In this document: positions 23,806 to 34,650 of the stretch, in pieces
Position numbering within the stretch: position 1 is the stretch's first letter
How the letters are laid out: each line of letters starts with the position of its first letter
Assembly (NCBI GenBank): GCA_001970855.1
Contig: LSSN01000081.1
Coordinates: 1 to 64,000 of the forward strand
Direction of reading: 5' to 3'
DNA: 64,000 nucleotides
Origin: Smittium culicis
Lineage: Eukaryota > Kickxellomycota > Harpellomycetes > Harpellales > Legeriomycetaceae
Program-made: the position numbers and the translations under genes
The notes under the pieces: generated by a model
What the model saw: the letters and a program-made list of their open reading frames with translations, nothing else
What the model was told of the DNA's origin: nothing
Databases searched by the model: none

Positions 23806-24513
23806 CTTATTGCATTAATTAAAGCTCGTTATTATATTCGCTGAATTGAATAAATAACCTTTATATAGTTATTATCTTGTTACATTACAATTATTTTTTA
23901 TTATAGATAATAATACATGATATTATACTAGCAATATTTTTTGTGAATGGCGATTTTTGTATCTTGTTTAGTTTTTTTTATTACTAATGTTTGAGGTCAA
24001 GAATGTATAATTGTTAATATCTAATCTAGTTAAAGATTAGTATATTTTATAACAATCATATACCTTATTATTTATTTATATTTCTTTGTAAAAACTATTA
24101 GCACAGGAAGAATCTAAAGTACATTCAGCTTGAACTATAGATAATAATGGATATGCGCTATAAATATAAAGATAATTTTTATTATTGTATTTTTTGATAA
24201 TTTTAGGCTTGGACAAGTCTGGTCAAGGCTCCAGTAAACTTTTTTTTTTCACACTTTAACTATTTTCACATTATTGGATGAAATTTACATAATGCATATA
24301 TAATAAAGCCAATAATATTGTGAATTTTTTTACTGAACGAGAGGAGTTTATATTTTCATCATGCAAAAATTTTTGGACTGGAAAGGGTTAAGCATGGTAC
24401 TCCTTTGGAATTTCTGTCCTCTAAACCTGTTATTGTTGCATTTTTGATCCTCAACCAATGATATATTAGAATTATATAATATTTATATATAGCTCGACTG
24501 GAAAAGTAACCGC

Positions 24514-24710
24514 TTAACCCTTTCACGGGCGGTAGACCATTTTTGATCTATCAAATTTAGAAAATTAGACTCATTAAAAATAATATGATTCCTAGGCCTT
24601 TAGAGATATTAGTATATTGTAATATTACTGCAAATAATAAATATACTTATAAATCATAAACGAGTCAATAAATTGATTTTTTCGAGGAGTGTTGAACGAG
24701 AAAGGCTAAA
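24514..24710 (-). repeat. Family A MITE, reversed
   Basis: Starts TTAACCCTTTCACGGGCGG and ends AGTGTTGAACGAGAAAGGCT. A solitary right end of the same family (GGACTGGAAAGGGTTAAG) lies at 24375-24392. Confidence 0.8.
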
Positions 24711-27700
24711 AAACAAAAATAAAGCAGATGAGTAGAAAAATTTCAATATTATAAGCTCTGCTTCTAAGAATAATCTCTCATATGAGATATTTTTCGTAAT
24801 TTTATTATTTTTTTCCATTAATTTTTTACTTTTCATAATCAAAACTTCTATTTTTAAATCAGATTTTAAATTAACATCGAATGAAAATCAAATTTAACCA
24901 ATAATTTTTCCTAATTCTAATTAGCAGATAAATTTGCTAAGTTAAAAAGTTCAAGTTCCCAAAAGAATTATCATATTAAATTAAATTTATAATAGCGCAA
25001 GAAAAAAAATTCATTAGATGTATCACATAAAAAATTTATTTTATTTTTCTCTCTCTTTTAGTTTACGAGATGAATAAATCTTTACAATAAATTCAATGGG
25101 TTTATAATAATTATAGAATATTTAGGAGCAATCTATCATTCGCTTTATATAAATAAATAAATTGTGTTGTTTTATGTAATTTCATTTTCATTAAAATAGT
25201 TTATATGTAATAAAAAAATTAAATATAAAATTTTTAGTAGATGAGAACTCTTCATAGAGACAGGGGATTTTTTCTGAAGTTTTACATGCATTTCTACTAA
25301 ATTTGTAGCTCATGTGAAACTTATTTGCAAAGATTATGAAAGAATTGAAACTTGACTACAGAATAAATAAACCGGTTTGAAGGTTGTGAATTTATTGAGC
25401 TAAATATACTTGAAGCTAATTAGGTTTCATTTGTACTTTTTATTACAATGTATAACATAAGGGACATTCATAGAGAAGCGAAACTATTTTTCTTATAAAT
25501 TATATCTGCTTATGTGAATTAGATGTAGCTATTGGTTTTATCATTTAATTCATTCGACATAGTTTTCTGAAAGCATTGTAAAATTAAGCTAAATGTTAAT
25601 ATAGGAAAATTTTAATGTTAAAAGCTCCGCACCTCCAAATAATCTCCCATATAAAACTATTCGAAGCTCTATATTAATGACTAATATGTTATCAATGAAT
25701 TTTCATAAAAATTATCGAAAATTTCGCTATGAAAAGTAAGTAGATATCTTATCATGCCAATTGTCTATAAATAAAAAATAAGCCTGAACTTTCGTAAGAA
25801 TAATAACTATTTTAAAATCTGTCCAATCTCATTATAGACTCACTGCCATAAAAATATCTTATATTGAAAATTCTTAGCGATTAGAAACAAGAAAGTAGAA
25901 TAAATTAAAACGATTTTAATTCGATATAGCTATACACTTTTCCATATTATTATTAAATAAATATTATATAGTAACATTCTATCCCGTTTCAAATAAATAA
26001 AATTTTACATTAAATATCAACATATAAATGAAAGTATAAAAATTATAACTTTTAAAAAAAATAAATTTTTAAAAATTTCTAGAAAATTCAAAAAATAACA
26101 AATATGGGAGGCTCTTATGCGATATGGAACTTTACTTGAGTCACTTTTTCCTCATTCTGGGCTAGGAAAGTTTATATCTTATATTAAGAAACTTAATCTT
26201 TAGTATTTTGTATATGATTTTTAAAGTAAAAGTCTAAACGATGATCATGATAAATTACAAAAAAAAAAAAGTTCCCTGAAGATAATACCTGGTATATAAA
26301 CCTGATTAATCTTTTATATGAAACAAAGAACCTATAATAATAATATTATTTTTGTAAAAAAATTTTAATCAAAGAAATTTTCCGAATAACGTTTCGCTAT
26401 TTTCTGACTCTATAATATAAAGATATCTTTAATATTTGTCGCCAATTATAACCTGATAAGGTACTAAATGTGATTTAATATCTATTAAGTATATTTTTTG
26501 TACATTTTTTTTTATTTAATTTAAATTGGATTTTATTTGTTAGATTTTTCCACCATAAAATTTTCGAAAGTGTATAAAAAATTGTATTTTTAGGGAATTT
26601 TACACCTTTTTCGTGATAAGATATGTTTCTTACTTTTAGTAAGAATGGTATTTAATATAGAAATAACAATAGTGGTAAGTAATAACGGAGTAATGCAGTA
26701 AGAATAAAGTAAATAATCTTGTTTATAAAAAGAATTTAAAGATCAAATCAAATTGGTACTTTTTTTGTTCAAAAAATACTCTATACAATATGAGAACATT
26801 GGATTTACTTTGCTAGAGGAGAAAAAAATATGAACTTACTATATCTTTAAAGTCAATAATAAATCCATATGATTGAATCTTTGTATTATTATATGACATA
26901 TTCCTGCAAAATAAACTATTAATTGCAGCAAATATCCTTAAAAAATCTTGACTCTCTTAGAAAATAACAACTTTTGAGTATCAAAAACAATAAAATAATA
27001 CCATATTTATAATTAATCTCCATAATGTATTTATTGACTGATTTATATATTACGCTTACAAGAGTGTGCATCCAATTTCGCTAAAGTTGTTATCTTTTTT
27101 GATGAACACTAAAAAAAAACTCCAAAATAAAATTTCACTTCGAGTTGCAGTTTTTTTTTTTTTTTTTTTCTAAATTACATAGCTTTGTATAAAAAATTTT
27201 GCAAGGTGTAATCTCAATTTTGCGCACGCCTCAAACTATTTTGCTAAAATTAAATTTGAATTACCAAAATTGCTTTTAGTATAGAATTAAGTGAATTTAT
27301 TCCAATGTATACCTATCATTATCACATTTAGCCTCTTAGATATAAAATTTTCTTTTATATATTTTTTATAAAAAACAGTCATCATTAATGTAGGAAGTCT
27401 TATATAAAATTAAAACACATTTTTTTAACATCGAAAAATTTTTAAATCAATAAAAACAATGTAGATATTTTGCGTATTATTATATCTATTGATATCAGTA
27501 AACAAAAAATACCATGAATTAAGCACGTTGGTTTGAAGAAGAAAAAAAGGATATCAAATGAAAATATACTTTTTTTCATGTTTAACTTTTATATGCGAAA
27601 TGATTTCTATTATTGTTTTTCCTCATTATTAGCACTATATTATTTTAGTTTAGAATAAACAAGATGTTGCGGTTTTTTATATTTTGAATATCTTTTTTAC

Positions 27701-28020
27701 TTTTATAATGGTGCTAAATTAAGCAATTTTAAATTATTAGAACTCTCTAGTATGATAATATAACTATAAAAGTACAAAAATCTAATTTAAATGAAGGTGC
27801 TAATTACCTTTTAGTTAAAAAAAATTTATTTAAAGCTAAATATTGGTTTTTCTATGCTTGTTTATTTTACAGTGCTCTCTCTTCGAAAGTAGCCAATAAA
27901 AACGCTTTAAATTTTAAAAATTATTAAGAGCAATCGAAGTCAAAAATAGCTCGACGATTCAGAAAAGAAAGTGTCTAATACTACTTAAACACATAACTAT
28001 ATACAATACTTGTATACTTA
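24711..28020. other. AT-rich DNA without recognisable genes
   Basis: No significant open frame. A solitary family B-like end (GTGCTCTCTCTTCGAAAG) lies near 27872-27890. Homopolymer tracts occur, for example T at 27151-27170. Confidence 0.5.
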
Positions 28021-28853
28021 AACCAAACCAAAACCACCCTCCACTCCCTAAGGAATTGCATTAAGATTGCGATAATTGAAAGATCGCTTTTCACAAAGTT
28101 AACTTTTGTCTTATGCGGTCAAAGATAATCAATTCTGTAAAGAGTAGGCCTTTCAATTTCTAACATCAGGGCATATAAGGAGTATCGCCCTTATCTGAAA
28201 TAGGCAGCTGAGCGAAGTAGGATAAGTAAGTCTTGAGCTATCTTGCATACGTGTGTCAAATTGAAAAAAAGAAGCGTCTTTTGTAAGGTTTTCTTGCTAT
28301 TGTCTTAGGCATCGTACCATATAATTAAGGTATCAGTGTCTTTCACCTCTGGCCAAATAGTACAGTAGTTTTTTTGAAATTTAGTCTTTGCAAGAAGCGC
28401 TAAAGAGTAAAGTCACTACTACATAAGTGGACGTACCACTGAGGTTGACCTCGTAGGTAAATATATCTGTTTGCTAGTACCAGTTGAGCTTACGGGCCGT
28501 GACGCTGTGAATCATTCTTGTGATACCCAACGAGCCAAACCACACGATCCTACGCATTCGATCCCAAAGAACGCCAGAACTAATTCCTGGACGTACTTTG
28601 AGGCTGTTTAAGTGGTGAGAACAACCTCATAAGTCATAAATCTAAATTTAATCTAACCTTGATCACCGACCGCGACCGACGAACAGAGACCGATATCATT
28701 GAACAAATACATAATTACAGAGATAATCCCTGCCAAATTTTTTTTCACCCTTTATTTTTTTAGCCAATAGAATTTAATCAAAAAAAAACTTAATCCAAAA
28801 AAAAACTTTTCCCACAATAAAATTTTACACTCATTTTCACAATAAAACCAAAA
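28021..28853 (+). other. GC-richer leader upstream of the LINE ORF1 copy
   Basis: Base composition shifts abruptly to near-balanced, with stretches such as GATCACCGACCGCGACCGAC at 28661. It lies directly before the ORF1-like frame at 28854, so part of it is probably the LINE 5' untranslated region and internal promoter. The exact left boundary and any RNA gene content could not be determined. Confidence 0.4.
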
Positions 28854-29282
28854 ATGACTTCAGATAGTGATATTATTTCAACTTCCACTCCTGTATTTAA
28901 ACGGATTAAGTCCGTTAGAAAGCCTGCCTATATGATGGGCAGCAAGAGGAAAATCACCTCAAATAATACAAGCAATGCTCTAAATAACTTTGAGCAACCA
29001 AATAAAAGCTATGCACAAATCGCTAAAAAATACAGCCAAAATGTAGCCCCAAGTAACGTATTTGTATTTAAAAAGCACAAAAACAAAAAAAACAATAAAA
29101 GCAGCCAAAGTACACCAGATGACACCCCTTACCAAGATTTGGGTGACTACAAAGAGGAATCTATATTCCACTGGTACAAGGGCGAGGCCCATAAAAAGAA
29201 CCTTAAAAAGCTCTGCTTTGGCGGTTCCGACTATATGATAGGCTGCCCCTGGGAACAATTTGGAAACTTCAAGCATAATTGA
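28854..29282 (+). pseudogene. LINE ORF1 N-terminal fragment
   Basis: 142 residues, basic, ending in a stop. Its end, LKKLCFGGSDYMIG followed by CPWEQFGNF, aligns with LKKFCTGDSDMKVG, stop, SWAQFKGNY in ORF1 of the LINE at 53034. That identifies it as the nucleic-acid-binding protein of the same or a sister LINE family. The remainder of ORF1 and all of ORF2 are missing, so this copy keeps its 5' end and has lost its 3' end, the opposite of usual LINE truncation. The unbroken frame suggests it is fairly young or belongs to another subfamily. Confidence 0.7.
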
Positions 29283-29805
29283 TTAAAGTTTGTTACCAGC
29301 CAAATAAGCACTGCGCCTCTGCGGTATATAATAAATTTTCAAAAACCACTACTATATTTTTGAAGAATAAAGCATGAATTTTAGGTATGAAGGGAGGAAT
29401 AAAGAAAGGCCTAAGATTAGACTTAAAATGAAACTGAAACTAAGACTAATATAGTGTTATATATTTAAAATTATAGGGATGATATAAATTTAGTGGTATA
29501 AATATAATAAAATAAATAACACAATTAGATTTTTCTGAAAGATGGAAAAAGTTAACCCTTTTATACGTTGAATAAAAATCTAAATGATATTATTATAAAA
29601 AAATAACTATAAAAGTATAAATAATTTACAAATAATACTTGCGGAATATTTTAAAATGTTCTAGAAGGTTCTAGAATCTACTGAAAATAATCTATGGATA
29701 ACATTCCATAAGGTTCCATTTTATTACATAATGTCATATTATGTTCCATTGTATTGCAAAATGTTACATAAAGTTCTAGATTGTTTCTATACACAATATT
29801 TATAC
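29283..29805. other. AT-rich DNA with GTTCTAGAA-type motifs
   Basis: Contains a four-unit heat-shock-element-like array (TTC/GAA alternating every 5 bp) at 29659-29676, and looser repeats of GTTCCAT and GTTCTAGA up to 29782. Otherwise nothing recognised. Confidence 0.5.
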
Positions 29806-30308
29806 ATATAGGCGATTATTTACGAAGAGAGCGATTTTATGCATAAAGAGTTTAGGTGTATGAAATTTATATTTAATTATTCTCCAACAAAAAAGAAATA
29901 AGTCCTTTTAGCAAATAATGCTTTCATGATGATATAAATAAATAAAAAAATCGAATTGCCTTTCCAAATCCGCAAATAAATTTTTTAGTTTTATAATAGT
30001 CATTCTAATAATTATAAGTTGAAACAAATTTCTTTCTTTGTTCAGAATCTTCCATAAGGGGTATCCTTTACAAAGAGAGCGCTTATAAGTACAAAGAATT
30101 TCGCTGTATTATAATTGAAATTTAATTATTGTCCTATAAGAGTAACCTAGTACTTATTTTTAGTAAATAATTTATTTAAATTGAAATAAATTAATAGAAA
30201 ATTCAAAACGCCTTTAAAGATCAACCAATCATCGTTTATCATTTATAATTTTCGGTCCAATAATTTTAAGCTGCAAAAAAGTACTTTCTTCGTTCAGAAT
30301 CTCCCAGA
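29806..30308. repeat. Two abutting family B elements
   Basis: Copy 1 (29806 to about 30055) begins near GGCGATTATTTACGAAGAGA and ends TTCTTTGTTCAGAATCTTCC. Copy 2 (about 30056-30308) begins TTTACAAAGAGAGCGCTTA and ends ACTTTCTTCGTTCAGAATCT. The ends of each are imperfect inverted repeats. Confidence 0.7.
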
Positions 30309-30860
30309 TGATAAAATTTGCCATTTTCTGGTATTTTAAAATAATCCGATAGTAGCACATGACTGAGGTGAATAATCTTTTTTATTGAATGGATTTGGAT
30401 ATATTTGACGGATAAAAAATGACCTGTGCGTGAAAAGGTTGGAAATTAAAATTTTGAGGTTAATATAAATTATTGGGCATAAATATGCGTAAATTTAGAG
30501 TTAAAAAGCTAAAATTTATAAAAATTGGATTTACTTGGAACTGCTTTATAATTACGCATAAATTTATTTATTCGTTTAATCTAAAGTTAATTTAGCCTTT
30601 GAAGATTATTAATTATTATTATCTATCAATGGATTCATATTAAGCGTTTCCAAATTAATTAATAAATAATCGAAAACTAAAAATAAAATTAAATAATTTT
30701 TTTTTACAAATTTAAATGCTATGGTGCGCATTCTCGATTATGTTACTATCTTTTCACAAAGATATAAAAAAAAATGGGAATTTGGTGAGTTTGACTTGAT
30801 ATGAATTCATAATTAGTATAAATATAGTAAATAACCGTAAAAAACTAAGTTGACTTTAGA
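30309..30860. other. AT-rich spacer
   Basis: A degenerate family A end (GACCTGTGCGTGAAAAGGTT) lies at about 30420-30440; otherwise featureless. Confidence 0.45.
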
Positions 30861-31333
30861 TTATATGCCATTTGTTGGATTCGTATTAAGTGACTCCAGA
30901 GTCATTATCGCTTGTGTGATATTGGTTGATGCTGTGCGTGAAAAGCGATAATAATTATCAAATATTTCATAATTTGACCATAATTCTTGAGCTACGATTG
31001 AGTCGGAAGGGATACCTGCGTTTGCCGCCATGGTTGCACCAATATCTCTCGCCTTAGGGGTAGGTTTATTTTGTGGTCGTGCAATCCTATTTGAAATACT
31101 GTATATATTCCTAGTTATACTATTGACTGAAAATGGTTTATTGAAGCCATTAATATACCGGAATATCCTATTAACTATGATTGTGTTATCGTTAATGTGC
31201 GGGGTTGGGAACAAATCTTTTGCAACATTTAATCGATATAACCCATATTCTTCGACATGGCATAGAATTTTATCAGAGTGGCAGCTGATTTCACAAGACC
31301 TAATGTGTCAAGATCTGGGTTATAAGAGTTCAA
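30861..31333 (-). pseudogene. Tyrosine recombinase (YR) C-terminal part
   Basis: A 117-codon open frame (31214-30861) contains ARDIGATMAANAG, ELWSN and FDNYYRFSR, matching the distal Arg block, the WS block and the catalytic Tyr region of DIRS/Crypton-type recombinases. The same frame continues upstream with VEEYGLYRLNVAKDLFPT to about 31333, after which stops accumulate. The N-terminal half of the recombinase was not recognised. Confidence 0.7.
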
Positions 31334-31703
31334 GGCAAGTGAAGTCAAAAGTTATATTTACTATAAAGATATTTATTTATTACTTATTAGAAAGTATACA
31401 AGATACTAGATGTCGAATTCAAGACAGGAAAAACGTAACCTTTTTATACTTTTTCCGTTGCTTGGTTTTAAGTCATAAACTTCAAAGAAAAACTAAAGAA
31501 TAAACTAGAAAGAAAGCTATAGAAAAATAACTGAATGATTACTAATAGAACTTGATTAGTAATCAAAATAAATCGTTATCGATGTTAAAATATGAACACG
31601 TAAAATTATTACGTAAGAAAAATTAATATCGATAAGAAATTTCGGAAATGTTCTAGAACGTTTCATAACATTCTAGAACATTGCTGCTGATGATATCTGA
31701 ATA

Positions 31704-31736
31704 TTCCGGAACATTCTAGAACGTTCTAGAAAGTTC
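31704..31736. promoter_or_regulatory. Perfect seven-unit heat-shock element array
   Basis: TTC or GAA occurs in strict alternation every five bases: TTC 31704, GAA 31709, TTC 31714, GAA 31719, TTC 31724, GAA 31729, TTC 31734. This is the consensus binding pattern of trimeric heat shock factor (nTTCnnGAAnnTTCn). Two shorter TTCTAGAA cores lie at 31651 and 31671. It sits upstream of the recombinase remnant on the minus strand, so it may be a promoter of the DIRS-like element. Confidence 0.6.
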
Positions 31737-32979
31737 CATTCATGACATATTGATTGAGCTGCACTTTTGATTTTACTTTGGTACTAAAATTACCAGCTCT
31801 AGTTTTTCGTCAACTGTGGTGGTCTGTGCGTCACCTATACGTGTATATAGCTCGTGCACATAATACCACATACTGCCAGCATCCATCATGTTTTATCAGT
31901 TAATTTCTTACTGTTTAGCTGCTCTTTGTCATCTATTTCTCTGAAGTATTCTATGATCGGTGATATATCCATATAAGCCCTAATGAAGCAAGTTATAATT
32001 GTTTCTTGTAGAGCTATTATTAATTTTCACATGCATTTGTTTTCACTTATTGACTGCGGGTTGAGGGCCAGCTGAAAGATAGCAGATTTATAAATTTTGA
32101 TCGTATTTACGCTTTGTTTTTATTCAGTATATATCTCTGACAGATAATCTACTACGTTCATTACTGATATTGCAGAGTTTTTATATCGTTTTCTGTGCCA
32201 TTCATTGTACTTTTTCTAAATAGGGTTGTATGCCGACGTTCTACTAACTGAACGCTGACTGTTTAAATTCGATCTCAGCGTTGGATACAACTTTATCCTT
32301 ATTGGAGCTACGCTGATTATCCATACCATTAGATTCCAGTTCTTGTTCTTTGTGAATAGGGACTTTACGCTTAATAGTTCGGGGACCACCATGATTGCTT
32401 GTAGTTTTTTTTTACTAGAAAATCGATAGTGATTGCATTTCTGGAAACCAAATCGCGGACGTCCATGCAGACGTAATTAATTTCATAGTTATCAGCTCTG
32501 GTCTCGTAGTCTGGACTACCTGTGAATCAGGTTCCAGGGAGGAAAAAGTACTGGCTCTTCCAACCCGACCAGTTTTATCACAGTAATTTCTGGGCTATAT
32601 ATTGGTAGCCCAGGTACCAGGCGAAATGCTTCAGCATTTTTTTTTTTTTTGATCGCGGATGAGAAGAGGTCTAAGATGCTTTTTGTGAATATCTTGTGGA
32701 ATCAATAAACTTTTCTACTCGAAATTTACCACTCTGATCGTGCATTTAAGCGGCTCGGTACATTTGCTGGGATCAGAACTGTTTGACATATGTGACTTAA
32801 GACCTGTTATTCGTCTTCAAGTAGAGCTCAAACAGGCTTTAAGATAAACTGAGAGATTTGTTTGAGGTAGTTACATGAAATTTCCTAACTTATTATAGGG
32901 AGGTTGCATTTTCTGAGTAGTTCAGAACTGAGCTTCCCACAATTTCTTTCAGTTACAATGAAAATAGAACCTCAAGTAG

Positions 32980-34646
32980 CTCCTTGCAGTTGATGTAAAG
33001 CTTAGCCTCTGATGTTTTCTATAAAACAGAGTAGCTCTTGTAGCCAATATCAATTCCCCATGCCGTATCACTTGTATCTGTAAGTACCTCTAATTTTGGG
33101 GTCTCCAGCAGAAACGACAGATCTTTCTATTGATTCAAATGGTCGATCCCGAACAATATATTCTGTATTGATTTTTCTGATAAGAAGGCTGTCGATTTTA
33201 ATGAAGCTTTCATCAACAAGGATTGGTTTTTAAGCTCCGGCAGTCGGTGTAGCATTAATAGTCCCGGTAGGAGCGTTACCGATCTATTGTGCCTTTCTGA
33301 CAAAGCCCTTTAGGAATCCTAGCGACTCCTTCCTGACGTTTATATGTTTCCCTGCTTCTCTCAGTAGATCTCGGATATTTTTAATTATTAATTTCAGGGT
33401 CATATCCTGGATATATATAGGCATAACAAGGTTTATGATTCTCTGAGAGTGGATCAGCTCCGACTTATACGTGTTTATCAAATATACCAGCTCTTTTAAC
33501 TTCAACTGAATCAGATTTGTGCGTCTCATGTATACTTATATTGAATCCACTACTATAATTAGGTTTTTCAAGTATTCTGATACTGTGATTATCTGGATTA
33601 GTACCCATTTCAGAATTGGGAGCAGTTTCTTTGAAAATGTATGAGGGCTCAGATACACACCGAAAGATAGAAAACGGAACTGGTAGCTTTGTGTGTAACA
33701 ACAGGAATGTAAGTACTTCCTGCACGAATTATGTATCAGAATATGAAGGAATCAGTCCTTAAATCCAATTAAGTTATAAATTTCTTTCTTCGGATTATCT
33801 TGCTGATTGATTGAAGAGATTCCAAATTAGATTTACTTTTCTCGATGCTCAGGTTCAGATTCCCGAGATAAAATATTAGGCGTTGCCCTCTAGTCTTCTT
33901 TGGGATGCAGAATAAATTGCTATAGAATCCTGAGCTCGGATTTTCTACCTACTCTATAGCCTTTTTTTTTTTAGTAGAGACGTCACATCTTTCACCAGGA
34001 TTTTGTGGGTCTCGCGTCTGAGATTCGGCTTGTATCGCAGAGAATGCGATGTCAGAGCGGGTGGCCCCGTCAGAATCGTTTTTCGGGGACGCTGAGGATT
34101 CCTTGTCGAGCCTTAAAAGTCATTTTTTTATAGCAGGGACCGCCTCTACAAAAATTCTTTGTCGGGTCTCCTTGTAATCCTTTTTTTTCGGTTCCAATTT
34201 CTTGAAAGGTATTTGGATCCCTATCTTTACAATGTTCCGAACCCACTGATTGTCCGGGAGCTTTTATCATGCCCGTCTGAACACTGAGATGCGCTCTCCC
34301 AGTGGGAGAGCGATTGAATCCAATACTGGATACCTCGACCACTCCTCCTGGATCCATTCTATAATCCCTCACGGGAGAAATTCGGAGCCGGTCTTGTCAC
34401 TGCAGCTTCGGTAATCGGCGCCGAAGCAGTACTGAAGCTGACAGGGATCGGGCGTCCTTCAATCTGCTGGAGCCCGCTAAAGGGCGTTCTAACTCTAGCG
34501 CGCTTAGTAGGCTTGATTGCTGCTAGTTGAGTATCGAATTTTTCGCTGTTCATGGATGGTTTTAATTCGGATTCCACTAATTTTCCAGGCTTTACGGTGA
34601 ATAGCTTTCCGCTGTGTACGTTATATGGCCTAGCGTGAGTTTTCAA
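32980..34646 (-). pseudogene. DIRS-type N-terminal region, reverse transcriptase and RNase H, degenerate
   Basis: Recognisable pieces in order on the minus strand: LPDNQWVRNIVKIGIQIPF (about 34206-34263), the conserved entry segment of DIRS reverse transcriptases; IPKKTRGQRLIFYLGNLN (33853-33909), the motif 1 region; YLKNLIIVV at 33548-33574, where the family has YLDDL, so both catalytic Asp are lost; a stop a few codons later; ELIHSQRI...DMTLKL...IRDLLREA (33480-33340), the connection region; and TDTSDTAWG (33055-33081), the RNase H entry motif. Frameshifts separate several pieces. The N-terminal open frames at 34646-34359 and 34372-34070 overlap and partly lie in the wrong frame. Confidence 0.8.
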
Positions 34647-34650
34647 AGAT

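Larger units (their letters stand above)
30861..34650 (-). mobile_element. Decayed DIRS-like tyrosine-recombinase retrotransposon
   Basis: On the minus strand the order is a basic N-terminal region (34646), reverse transcriptase (34263-33530), connection and RNase H (33529-33050), and tyrosine recombinase C-terminus (about 31333-30861). This is the arrangement of DIRS-order elements, which integrate with a tyrosine recombinase instead of a DDE integrase. All frames are broken by stops and frameshifts, so it is dead. The outer limits are uncertain because no terminal repeats could be matched by eye. The GC content is clearly above the flanks. A perfect heat-shock-element array lies inside at 31704-31736. 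Confidence 0.8.

Noticed and set aside
19233..24710. CRISPR-like spacing of repeated blocks
   Set aside because: The repeats are dispersed ~195 bp transposon copies in both orientations with degenerate TTAA ends, in a eukaryotic genome.
28441..28600. Possible 5S rRNA or tRNA in the GC-richer leader
   Set aside because: No 5S core or tRNA A/B boxes with matching stems could be assembled by eye; a LINE leader explains the composition.
28980..29276. Hydrophobic open frame on the minus strand
   Set aside because: It is antisense to the Lys/Asn-rich LINE ORF1 fragment; hydrophobicity arises from the complement of AAA/AAC codons.
31030..31503. 157-codon open frame on the plus strand
   Set aside because: It is the antisense of the recombinase remnant, which has recognisable motifs on the minus strand.
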